A stretch of DNA of 64,000 bases from Hymenolepis diminuta (taxonomy: Eukaryota > Platyhelminthes > Cestoda > Cyclophyllidea > Hymenolepididae), in assembly GCA_900708905.1 (NCBI GenBank), contig CAADRB010000011.1, positions 660,566 to 724,565 of the forward strand, read 5' to 3'. A program made the translations under genes and the position numbers. Of the stretch, positions 22,769 through 35,400 are shown one piece after another (positions within the stretch are counted from its first letter, which is position 1; every line of letters begins with the position of its first letter). A model generated the notes under the pieces. It did not search any database, was not told the origin of the DNA, and saw only the letters and a list, made by a program, of their open reading frames with translations.

Positions 22769-25621
22769 TCGATATAGACAAATAATAAATGAATAAATAA
22801 ATAAAATTAACTCTTCTTTCTAAGACTATGACTGTTATAAAAGTGTAATTATCTTTGGAGAATTGCAGTCTTATTTTTCTGGTAGAATTGCAGAAATGCA
22901 AAAGATAATCTTAGAGTGGTCTTTACGACTAAATCAAGCTCTGGTCTGTTAACGTATTTCTAATTATTAATAGAAACCAGTGTCAGCTTAAAACACCACA
23001 AATATTGAAACTTCGCACACTAAACTTTTAAGTTATTATATAATGAAACATACCTATCCGGAAAATGCAGAAAACCTATTATTATTATTATTATTATTTA
23101 TTAACTTCTGTTTTACTCACCATTCCCTGTAGATTACAAATTCAGCAATGCTCACTCTGACTCATAGGCATGCTCGGACTCTCTGTATAGTGCGCACCTA
23201 CTTACTCATACTTTTGCTCTGTCAGTTATTCGTTAATGAATCAAAGAACTTGAAATCTGTCAACCGCCTTATCATTTTCCCCTTCACCTATTCCTTATAA
23301 CCCAGGTTGTCCTCGCTGAAAACTGACGTCTTTCTCTTTTTTCGCAGTTCCTCTTCTTACTCTCTCTTCTCTTCTATTTCTTTCCCAATTGTCTAATAAA
23401 CTTGATGTCTTGCCTGAATTTTGGTCTTCTCACTCAAGAAAGGTCATTATAACCCGTTTGTCTTTAATTAAGTCATTCGTTCTGCGAGGGAATCTCAACC
23501 CTGATTTGGCAGACTCCTAAATTATCTTTATTTATCAGATTAAAGCTACTTTACTTTCTCCAGACAAAGATGGCGTTTTTTTAATTTTGCAGTAAAAATA
23601 ATTACAACCATTGCATATTAATTAGAATCGCTCCAATAACAGAGCCACAGCGTTTCTGAAAAATTAATCTGAAATCTGTGGAATAAATTCCCCTATTCTA
23701 GAAACACGGACGCTCGGAATGCAGCTCTCAAGTGCAAGAAGACCACTTGGAGAAATCTTCGAATAATAATTTTAAGCGCATAAACTTACCCGCATTTCCA
23801 GAACCTTTTTAATCACAAAAGTGCAGTTTACGGGACTTTAATTATTTATATTATGCGAAATTTGCAAAAGCATGACTTTATAGTCATTTGTATGCTTGAA
23901 CCTACTATACTTAACAAAATTATTCATTAGGTTGATAAATTATCATTTAATCAATTTTACATGTTAAATCAGTGCCAAATGTTTGGACTATGCAAATTAA
24001 TTGTAAAGGATGACCATGTAAGAGCCTGGGCAAAAGTACGATATCATGAGGATATGACAAACTGTTAATTTAGTAATTCCATTTATTATCGAAAATAAAT
24101 TTTTCTGTACTTTCTTTATCCTGTCCCGGTCTCGAATTCTCCCTAATGTGTGTTTCAATAATACCGAAACTCAGTAAATTAATTTGTGTTTAACTGTAAT
24201 CTTTTGCAAGGAAACTTTAGATCAGAAATTTTCCTTCTGTTACTTCTCTTTTACTAAAATTACTATTTCGTCATTTTGTTATTTTATTAAACAAAAATTT
24301 ATTTAGTGAGCTTTATTCTGAAGCTATGTTATAGGAATACAGAGGTTTGAAGGATCAAGTTAACTGATGAGCGACGCCCCGGATAAAACGCTTAATGCTT
24401 AGGTATTGCCACCCATATGATTGTATCATTTAGAAGCTAACCATGCAGATTAATATCTGATTTTGGCCCCAGTTATTCTGTAGGCTGTACCTCCCATCTT
24501 CTACGAATCTTACTCAGTTAGAAAAGGAAGGCAGTTAAAATCAGCAGATTTATTAATAAAATGCCTTGAAACTAATAGTAAGCAGACCAAATAGAGGTGA
24601 AATGGTCAAAGGTTCTGATTGAGAGCAACAGTTGTTCTTTAGCGGAGCTTGAATTCACAGAAGTGTATCAGACGCTCCAAGCACCGCAATTAGTGCGCAA
24701 TAACAGCTCTGAGGTTGAGGTAATTATGTCCCGGAGAAAATAAGTGAGATTCGAAGGAGGAAATTTTGGTATTAAGAAAAATAATATAGAAATATCTTTA
24801 ATCCCCCTAACTGAGTGACATGTTACTGAGAAGTCTGTGTAATGGAGATTAGAACGCAGATATTTAATGGTTTTTACAAATACCTTTACAGGTATTTATA
24901 ACAAACATTACAAGTAAAGGACTTCAGATATACTTCATTAACCGACTCTCCAATTAGATTAATGCATTATTATAACTGGCAGTAACAAAAATATTTTTAA
25001 ATTTTTAATTTTGGAAGCACCTAAAATCGATACGCAGTGATTTCAACAAACAGCAGAGAAGAGGGGCTCAAAAAGGTCCTAAGATTTACGTTAAGGTCAA
25101 CAGAGGGTCTTAGTTTATTTGGTTTTTTGATTCCAGTTGCACAATTTTGCAAAACTGGTAGTCAAAGTTACCATAAATCACATTTTATCACCCGCATCCA
25201 GGATTTTAGTAAATGCTCGTCTACGATATTCTGTACTTATTGACCATTTTTACTTAAGAAGGACCGGCTTCTGTCAATAGCTGAGAAGGCAAAAGATCCT
25301 ACATAGTATTCAACATCTATAGTTTTAACATAGGATAGATGCGGTAACTGCACGATAGTCATATTCCATATAACTTACCTTGCTAAGAAATTCAAATATG
25401 AATCAAAGAGTCTGCTTTTATCAACCCTTGAAGCCAAAATAGCGCTTGCGATTCCGAATATTTGACGCCACCATATCAAGAAACTAGGGCTCTAAATCAC
25501 TCCTCATGACCAAAATTAATCATTCAGTTTGGTTATTCCTCTCACTGGATGTGCACCGATTTCCTTGACCTCTGATTTACGGGATATAAGCGTTGGCTAC
25601 TGCACTGTCGGCATACTTATG
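22769..25621. promoter_or_regulatory. Presumed intergenic region between divergent genes
   Basis: No exon with splice signals was found on either strand. It holds an ATT trinucleotide tract (about 23079-23098), a CT-rich stretch near 23330-23390 and a family A copy from 24960. It presumably contains the gene 1 promoter, but no core element can be named. Confidence 0.3.
24960..25300 (+). repeat. Family A dispersed repeat
   Basis: This copy shows TTTTTAATTTTGGAAGCACC, GAAGAGGGGCTCAAAAAGGT, GAGGGTCTTAGTTTATTTGG and ATAGTTTTAACATAGG in the same order as the copies at 35520 and 43600. A 68-codon frame through it (25037-25243) is not conserved in other copies. Confidence 0.65.
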
Positions 25622-26182
25622 NNNNNNNNNNNNNNNNNNNNNNNNNNNNNNNNNNNNNNNNNNNNNNNNNNNNNNNNNNNNNNNNNNNNNNNNNNNNNNN
25701 NNNNNNNNNNNNNNNNNNNNNNNNNNNNNNNNNNNNNNNNNNNNNNNNNNNNNNNNNNNNNNNNNNNNNNNNNNNNNNNNNNNNNNNNNNNNNNNNNNNN
25801 NNNNNNNNNNNNNNNNNNNNNNNNNNNNNNNNNNNNNNNNNNNNNNNNNNNNNNNNNNNNNNNNNNNNNNNNNNNNNNNNNNNNNNNNNNNNNNNNNNNN
25901 NNNNNNNNNNNNNNNNNNNNNNNNNNNNNNNNNNNNNNNNNNNNNNNNNNNNNNNNNNNNNNNNNNNNNNNNNNNNNNNNNNNNNNNNNNNNNNNNNNNN
26001 NNNNNNNNNNNNNNNNNNNNNNNNNNNNNNNNNNNNNNNNNNNNNNNNNNNNNNNNNNNNNNNNNNNNNNNNNNNNNNNNNNNNNNNNNNNNNNNNNNNN
26101 NNNNNNNNNNNNNNNNNNNNNNNNNNNNNNNNNNNNNNNNNNNNNNNNNNNNNNNNNNNNNNNNNNNNNNNNNNNNNNNNNN
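25622..26182. other. Assembly gap (561 N)
   Basis: A run of N separates the two paralogs' 5' sides. The first coding exon and promoter of gene 2 may be hidden here. Open frames crossing the N run are artefacts. Confidence 0.95.
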
Positions 26183-26325
26183 GTAATGAATTTTTCCGAC
26201 GACCATTCATTTTTAAGTAGCTGTATTAGATAAGGTCAATTTATGAAACTCAGTAAAATGGAGAATTTTGAAGCGATACACAATACATTTGTTGATCGTT
26301 TTTTTTGTTTTCTTTTCTAAATTAG

Positions 26326-26442
26326 GACTAAGAATGTGTCCTATAAAGGCTCCCTCCCTTTATGATCTGTCTGTTAGAACAATATATAAAAATGACCCTC
26401 AAGCAAAGTTCCTTTATGCATATATTTTATACTCTATAAGAC
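26326..26442 (+). CDS. Gene 2 exon
   Basis: An excellent acceptor (a long T tract, TTTTCTAAATTAG) opens a coding segment in phase 1 including CPIKAPSLYDLSVRTIYK and NDPQAKFLYAYILYSIR. It ends near AGAC/GTGTGC in phase 1. SVRTIYKNDP parallels LEMQYPNDP in the gene 1 exon at 21632-21704. It starts 143 bp after the N run. Confidence 0.55.
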
Positions 26443-29400
26443 GTGTGCAATTGCTCTTTGTTCTTTTAACTTTCTGTATGTTGGGCTTGACGACTTAACA
26501 ATGACTGGGCTCTTACTCATTCCTGTTCATTTCTGTGAGCATTTCAGATAGCAATAGATAGCTCTAATCGTGCGCCGCAACAAAATATTGGTAAAATGTT
26601 TCCAATATTATTTGTTTACTTAAACAAATTTTACAAACGTCATTGCTGACAAACTTCTTCATCGATTATTGGTCTTCCTAGTACATTCCTGGAGTGGAAA
26701 CTTGTCAATGCGCATTTGTCAGTTGATCATTATTAACATAACTCAAGCTATAAAATGCCGTTTATCCTCTTGTATCATTTTTTTGGTTACAATAGTTTTT
26801 ATTTCCTGGTTTTAACAACTCTAGCTCTTGTACCACCTCGATACGCAACAAATATCATTGAGATATATCATCTAGAGATATATAGGGAAAACAGAACTGC
26901 GGGCAAAATTGTGGGACTGAATATAGAATTTTTGTTGCCACAATTTACCGACAGAAAACTAAATGGGGAAATCCTTTGTTCTTGTTGGATAGAAGAACAT
27001 GATAACTATGTGAAAAGGAAATACCTTTCCCAAAATACACCGAAATTACTAAAATACGTGATGGCTGTTCTTAAATTATTATCTTGAAACATTCCATTCG
27101 TCCATAAAAGATTTTACTATTTATGAAAATTCAACACGAATAAGATGTAAAAGGTATTTAAACTAACCCAAGATTCAATATAGGTTAATCAAAGTTCGCG
27201 CAATTTCAAAATTTATAATGTATTTGATTTATGAATTTCACTTAAGTATTTGTTTTATTGCAAGAAATTGGCTTTTAAATTTCGGCGAATTAAAAAATGT
27301 CCGTTTATTAATGAATATAGCATGCAATATAATAATCTGACATGTGGAGAGGAGAAATAGTTTTGGCAAAGGGTAGGGATATTTATTATGTGGTTTCGAG
27401 ACAATTATTTCTTCCCTTCTCAACAATAATAATATAAGCCAATGTCTTCCAAGCGATCTTTTGAAGAGCTCGCACTGAATTCGATGTCAACCTTAAGGAT
27501 GCTATTCTGAAATGTGACGTTTTAATCCTTCTTGTCTTTTATGAGACTTAAAATGATCCCTGAAAGTCTCCTTTGATAGTAAAGTCAGAGAACCAGAGAT
27601 TTTATCAATTGTGCAATACCATTGCTTTGGTTTCGGTAAGCATTCGCATATAGCTGGTAGCTTGGGACTTCATCGTTTCCGTTCGATTTCTCCTATGATG
27701 GGAATTCAAGGTATTGAGGAGAGAAAGCGACGCCGTTGACTGTTTTCTTTAAATTTATGTATTTAACTGCTTAATAATCTAAAGCCATCTTGTCCCTCTG
27801 TTTCCGAAATAGTACTGGCTAAGATTGCAAACTTAGTGGATATTTTACGTCTCCCTACTAATCCATTCATAAAACTGACAATGAAACTAATTGCATCCTT
27901 TGCAATAATAAATGAATGCAAGACGAGAAAGAAATCAATGAACAAGTATTTAATAACCCGGATATCTGGCCTAGAGTTGTTTGAAAGTTTTGCTGAATTG
28001 GTAGCAAGAGGGTGGCATAGCTTTTACTGTCTGAATAAATTTAATTTAAATTTGATGTAGCACGGGCCAGTAGAGTAATGAGTATAGAAAAACAAACAAC
28101 CATTAATTTATACTGAGGCAGGAAGAGAGATGTTGAAGATGGAAGAGAAGGGAACAGTATCAAAACGTAACGTGAAAGCCACACCTTGAGTAGAAAAAGT
28201 AGGCAGATGAGTATGTTAGTACAACAAAATAGAAAACCTAATATAGAAACATGAGGAATTAAAAACAATAATTTTTCATAAATGCCTAATATAAACAAAG
28301 ACATTAAACAATTTATTTTATTCCGTTTTACCGAACTACTAAAATATGAACATAAAGATCAGCACTTAGATATAGGAATAGATTCAGAAAATTGTTCCGT
28401 CACTAATCCCTAAAATGATCAATAAATTACCAAAAGCTTTATTGTTCAATTCCTCACATTGTTATAAAGTAAAATAATCTTACAAAATGTGTGCCTTTTT
28501 GTTGGAATTTTATAATTACAACTCATGAAAATGCGAAAAAAGTGAGCGATTTATAGATCAGTCGTTGAATCAGCTTTAACCTCTTTGTTTAACTTTGTTA
28601 GCACAAAACATACTAGTGGCGAAAATGTATTTTGTAATTAGGGGCCACCATTGTTCCCTTAAAACACCATTGACGAATTTCGAGATGAGCAAGATGAATC
28701 CCAAAATACCAAGTTATAGGAAAATTTTTTACGTTTTAATAATTTTAAAATGAGCAGCGTATACGAAAGTTTAGTTAGTTCATTATACAATATAAAAGTT
28801 GAGCTTCATTGGATAAAATGGTAAGACACAGAAAAAGAAATTTTAATATTGTCAAAGGAAAATATTTAACGTTTATTCTTTATTATATTTTCTTCTAGGC
28901 ATTTCCATTTTTAAGCTGCATCCTCGTCTTCGGGTTTGTTTGTAGTTCACCGGCTGGTTCAGCGTCCCTTCCAGACGCCTTATTTTTTCCAAGAATTATT
29001 CGGAATCAATGATGCATGTTTGGTTTGCTTCTTCCTATTTATTAATTTCATCGAAGATTTTCCGTCAAGTCTTGGATGAGTGGCCGTCCAGAACTTCTCA
29101 TATATAGATTTTTCTTCTAATCCTTGGATCAAAATATTGCGTTCATTATTGTTTTGAAGGAAGATCTCCATTCTCAGTCTTCTCAATAGCATTCACTCTT
29201 GTTTTGCATAGAATCATTTATATCTTCGATGTAGTGGTATTTATATTTACTATAACAATAAGTTTATAAAAATTTTAGACCAAGCGTGGGAAAGAATCAG
29301 TATTCCAGCATCAAAAGAGTGACAAATAGAATCGATGAGATTGCTGTGCCCTGTCTGAACTTTAGTTTGCAGAAATTATGGGTAGCTGATTTCTCAGAAA

Positions 29401-32400
29401 TGAATATAATCCAACCAACACCAACCAAAAGTAGAGATACTCAGTTGCCTACCTGAATTATAGCTTTGATGAGCGTGTCGTAGATGAAGATTAAGCTACT
29501 CTATGTGTTACGGTTAGGGTCATAATTTGAACACCATAAAAAGCAATATAAAGCTCTACTCGCACACTATGGCAACATCTTAAACAGCTTCTACTAGCTC
29601 TTCTGTCGACAATCTCAAGCTATTCAGTCCAAATACTGAAGATTTTAATTTTTCGAAATATGTGGGACAATTTCTAAAGTCCAGACTTTAAAAGATGATT
29701 TCATGATGCAGAGAATCATACCCGCTTATTAACAATAAAAATTCCGATTTCAGATTGATACTCATTTTATGCCCTCAATCACTAACTTCTTTGGAATCAT
29801 TTCATAAAACTCTGTTTATAAACGTTAATCCGTGATTAGAATTACTTACCGAAAGTAATTAAAATTTTTTCAGTAAGGTGATGAATTTATTTCCACTTTG
29901 TTAAATTTCAATGAGAAAAGGAAAGTGCTTTCAGTACAGTCAGTGGAAATGTCTGTTCAAGAGCGACATTACTCTTGCAAGAAGTTCAAAATTTTTGAAA
30001 CCGGTTATCCATGAAAAATTTCGGAATCAAATTCTTTAGGTTGTCATAGAAACATGACTTATCATTTTGCGATCTTGAAAAATATTAGCTTCGACTTCCG
30101 CGAAAATTTGCTAATCACTTTTAATATAGTCAATTATATTTCACGTACTCAAATTACATGCCTTCATATATGATTCAATATGCTTCAAATACTATCATAA
30201 GTCATAAAATGGAAGTAAATGCTTTTTTATTTCGAAGACGTTTTTTCGGTGGATTTGCTTGAGGACTATTCCGGCTTAATAGGTTATACTTAAGCTACAT
30301 TCATTATTACCCCATGGAAAGGCGAATAAATTGCAATATTTATACAAATGAATTGTTCAAATTTGAGGCGCTGTAGAACAATTTAAATAAACGGTATAGA
30401 AGGGAAAAGGATAAAGGAAAAAATGGTTTAAGGAATTAAAATAACTACACCTATCTTAAAGTTATAACGTTCATCATCCTTTTCTTAAGAGGTAAGATAT
30501 GACATTTCAAATGACATATTCACCCCCAAGAGTGCTTTTAAAGAAGAACAATTACTACACTGTTGTAATAATAAGAAGTCTAGTTTCTGTCACTAAGATC
30601 CATGTTCCTACTAGATATGTCCTGACTACAGTTGACTCAGACACGTGGAGAAATAGGACAGAATTTCCTTTACTGAAATACGACTACTAAATCTGCAAAA
30701 ACTATATATGAATACAAGTCATGTTTTTTTAAAACTGATATCAAAAATCAGGACTGAGAAGTGTTTCTGCTTTAACTGTCGAGCTGTCAGGAGCGGCGTG
30801 AGCCAACATATTAATAAGGGCGATGAGTGATTTATTAATCACCTGAGGGAATTGCTCATTCCACAACACAACAACGATGCTGCTTTTATGCTGACTATCT
30901 ATCATGTCCTAACTAGAATATTTGCGTCCTCGGATTCAAGAGATTGTCATTTGCTAAGGATTTCCTTTCCGTAATGTCCTGAGAAGCAAGTTGTTTAACA
31001 TGGTAGAATGGTCATGGCTACGCGGTACATTTAAAAGCTCAAAAACAGCTAGCTAACACAGTCTGAGATGTCAATACTTTAGATATGAAACTACTTTATT
31101 TCCTTCACCATGGCATAATTCGAAGAGCTCAGCAAAGGTATGTTCCAATACCACCTTATAAACTTCGTGGGTATCTATGTGTCCTAATTCTTAAAACTAT
31201 ATTCTCTTCCGAAATAACCTGAGGTCCACCCCGAAAGACATCTGCATCGGGGGATAATTAAACCCCCAGCTGCCTTAGTAACTTGTCAAAGGATAACAAA
31301 TGATAAATAAGGCTTTCCTAATATTTAAATCCCTGAAGTTCCATTGCGGGCACAAATAGTATTCGCGTTTTTAGTTTCATAATAGAAAGTTGCCATTTCA
31401 AAAGAATCCGCCTTTTCAACTGAAACAGTGGGAAACAAAAGGCCTTAAAATGAATGAAACCGATATTTTGTAATTTGCTTTTATGGTTTCTTCATTGTTT
31501 GAATGGTCTCCAAAGGATGTCAATGGCTGGTCATTCAAGTAAATATAAAGTGCTAAAGTTAGGATATGAAAATGCATTTCTAGGCAAATGAATTATTATC
31601 AGTTGGGAAAAATAATCCACAAAGGCAAAGCCACTTCTTACTAAAAATTTTTAAGCATATTTTTATACAAATGCAAAATATTTTGTCATTTCTGTCATGG
31701 TATTTTTAATTTCCATCAAAAAACACAAAAATGAGTTCAATATAATGCAATTTTAGGAGGAAATCGGATACTGAAGATATTTAGATGAGAAGTATATTAT
31801 TTGCAAACGAAACTAATATCCAGTCTAAACTAAAATAAATGATTAAAAATCAACGAAAAATGTCTGGGTCGTCCTCCATCTGAGCTGAATAATAAAAATA
31901 GGAAATTTTTAGCTCTACTAGTCGTTGCTCTTCTCCTCCTTCCCTAAATTAGAGACTTTAAAACTATGCTTCCGCTTGTCCTACTTGTGAAGTGCAAGCT
32001 AACTTTTTAAATAAACAGGAAATTATTATTTCGTCTTTAAACGGCATTTCAAATTTGAAGTTTGTAAAGATTTTAAAATATTTAGAAACTCAGCGTTAAT
32101 TAGCGTCCTTAAATATCAAATATTTGAAGAGCATACAAAAAGTAATGATCTTCCGGTGAAACTTATTCAGTTTGGTTTACTTTTTCCAGCCCTTGTTCAA
32201 AACCTAAATTTTACGAAATGAAACAGCTTCATGTTGGCAGATTTGGCTTATTGAAGTGTTCTTTTCTTAGTTGAAATTCTTTTCTTTCAACAGGGGAATA
32301 AAGACAGTTAAGCATAAACAATTTTAGATAATATTAAATTCAGAAAAGTGATGTTACGAATGTTACGAAAACAATGTTTTATTAACAAGTACTAACAATT

Positions 32401-35400
32401 GAGAACTGTCAGTTCTGCGGTTATCAGAAAGACTAAGATGCCGTAACCAAACCTCTTATTTAATTTATTCGTCAACCAACTCAAGATATTGCGCACAAGA
32501 CTCCTTACTCATGATATCCGAGCTATCAGTGTCAGGCCAAATGGTAAACACCATTTGAGACACATCGAACGAAGTATAATTAGCTTCTGCCTATCGTCAA
32601 GTGCGTCTAATTTGTCTACCTAATCAGTTGTGGTTGACACAACGTAATACGCTGTGCCCTAGAAAAATCGTGGTTTATCAGGGGTCTTCCGAATATTCTG
32701 TGCGTAATTTCCAATAGGTTAGAGGAATAAATAAATTATATTCTGGAGTCCGAACTTTAGACTAATAGGTCGTGTTAAAATGAATTGCATCTGTCAAGTG
32801 AAAACATGGACTACCTAATGAACCAAAATTGAGATAAAATATATGGAATTACGCATCGACTATCATCCTATATCTGCTTCCCCCACACTCCCTCACTCAA
32901 AATCTCCTTTAACCTTCTTCCGTTTCTAAAATTTTGATGATCTCCCATGATTGAGAACTAATAATTTTGCTTCGAAACGTTGAATAAATTAGAAAGTAGA
33001 AAATGAGTAAAATAATAAGACTCAAGATGGAACGCTTACATTTTGCAAATTTTTTGGAAGCTTCTATACAAAATCTGCTTTATAAGGTAACTATCCTCGA
33101 TAGGGAAAGATATAAGTAATTAAAAATGATTGCTTACATTGTAGATCATAACACATCTCTTGAAAATTCTAAGAGATTTATTTTATCCTCCTTTCTACAT
33201 CTCTATCTCCAATATGTTTTCATTAATCGACCACATTCGTCCATGCACCACCGCTTTACCATTGGAAAATAAATAAAAGTATTTGTGTTTCGTCGTGTTT
33301 GCTGATATTTAATATATTGTTAATGAATGTGGGAACGTCCGTGGCCTCTTAGACCGCTTTTCTGTAGAGATGTTGGTGCTGGGTAACCTAGCCTATATTT
33401 ACTACTCTGACTATGGCCAGTACTTCGAGCAACAACTAAGGCATTGGAATGAGAATAACCTTGCTCAAGGCCTTAAATCATAGTTAGAAGAAGAATTCCT
33501 AGTCAACAGGGAGATGAACGGGTGCAGATGAGTGGCGGATTTATGGTCTGTTTGTTAACAAGGATAGCGTACAATGTACAAATTGGACAAGCAGATGCAT
33601 AGCCGAGCAGAGGGGAAATAGTTTTTGAAAAGAGTAGGGAGATTTGATCCACAGGAATCGGAAAAATTACTTCTTTTTTCTCGGTCCAAAGAATCGATGT
33701 TGCTTTCTCAAACGACCTTTTGAGGAGATTCGCACTAAACCCGATATCAAAATTAATGATTTCAATCGTTTTAACCATCCTTGTCCTTCACATAACTTAA
33801 AACAGCAACAAATTTGAAACCGGAAATTTCTGTTGATTATTGCTCCCTAAGAACAATGATTCCGTCGATGGTGCTTTCTTTTCCGTAAACATATGCATAC
33901 GTTGGCAACGTTGCATTTTACTGTTTTCGTTTGGTTTCCCCTAAGACGGAGGTTTTTGGTATTTTGCACTGGATTTCACATTGTTGATTATTTTATTCAT
34001 AGCAGCCCAGTCAAACCGGAGGCTCCACTGGCATCTTGATGAATTTGCTTTAGTTCTGACTTTGTGCAAGTTCCCTCTTTAACTCGCCTTGGTATCTGAT
34101 GGCACAAAAGAGGCTCTTGGAGAAGGAACTTGAGAAGATTTTCTTTAGCAATTCAAAGAAGAAGTCTTCTTTATTAAAGCTTGGCCGTGAGATCTCCCAG
34201 AGGAATCCGCTGAACTAACTCATCGCCTGTCATGACTCAGAGAGAGTAATTCTAAGATCCACCTTCTCACAGTATTAAGAATAGCTTTAAGCCAGTTTTT
34301 ATCAGATACCCTAAGTACTATTGTGAAAAGGTGGTAGTAGAGATTTGTTTCCACAATGATCTAGATAAGCCTTACTTTCACTAATAACTAAGGGCTTTTA
34401 AATTACATCAGAACATTACAATTTGTTGTTTGGAGTAATAGATGCTGCGGGTTACAACTTCACTGACTGGTCCCCTGCATTAATTTGCCATCCTAGATAT
34501 GTAAAGGAGTTCAACTTCTGAATTAAGTTTTGAATAGAGCATAAATGTTGTTTATTTGTAGAAATCGATAAGTCACAGAATGGGAGAACGGCAGAAAGTG
34601 TTGCAGCTTCCAGAGAAGTAAATGTAAAAGTGATTTCATAGATCACATAAGCAAATTAAATTGCAAATTTCGATTTTTCAGTCAAAATAATAACTTCTCT
34701 GTAAATAGAAAAAAGTTCGCTGAATGCAACAATAGGAAACTGGACCTTCAAACGCGAAAAGTATATGCTGTATATATCATCTCAAAAATCACTTACTGAT
34801 TTCCTTATGCCTTCAGCAATAAATATAAATAAAAAAATAGAGCATTAAAATCGATTTCAGAAAAATCACCTCCATTTCATTCATATCATGGAAGTTATCA
34901 GAACCAGAAAGTTTTCACTTAGAAAGAGAATCCTCCCTTAAACGGAAACAATGGGAAATGAATGACCCAAGAATTCCATAAAGCTAGTATTTATATCTTC
35001 CTTTGTTTAAAATCGCCTCATAAGAGCCCAAGATCTGTCTAAAAGTGAGAAAATTATAAGACAAAAAAATGCATTGATAAACATTTTAAGTAAATTATTT
35101 TTATATGGGATAAGCTAATTTAAGATTACTTTCGCTGCCAGAAATTTACATGGAAATCATTTGCATGTGTCGTGGAGATCTAAACGGTATTATTTATTAT
35201 TAGGAAGAGCTTGGGGGGCCTTTTCACTAGCAAGTACATAATTTTTAACAGAAACTGTTCCTGAAGAAATTGAATTTAGGTCATATTTGAAAATTTCAAT
35301 AAGCTTTTATGGTCAACAGTTCTGTTGAATGAAATAAGTGTTTCAGCATTGAAGGGTGTCGAGAATTCAATTTATTTTAAATGATCTTCTTAAAACCTTC

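Noticed and set aside
24364..24400. Hammerhead-like string CTGATGAGCGACGCC..GATAAAACGC
   Set aside because: CTGATGA and AAAACGC are present, but stem II does not pair convincingly and the third strand with a cleavage site is missing.
25529..26233. Long open frames of 197-234 codons on both strands
   Set aside because: They consist almost entirely of N and are artefacts of the gap.
30780..30930. Possible third SINE-like copy
   Set aside because: A few words (AATAAGGGCGATGAG, GATGCTGCTTTTATG) recall the pair at 10.5 and 54.6 kb, but order and spacing do not hold.
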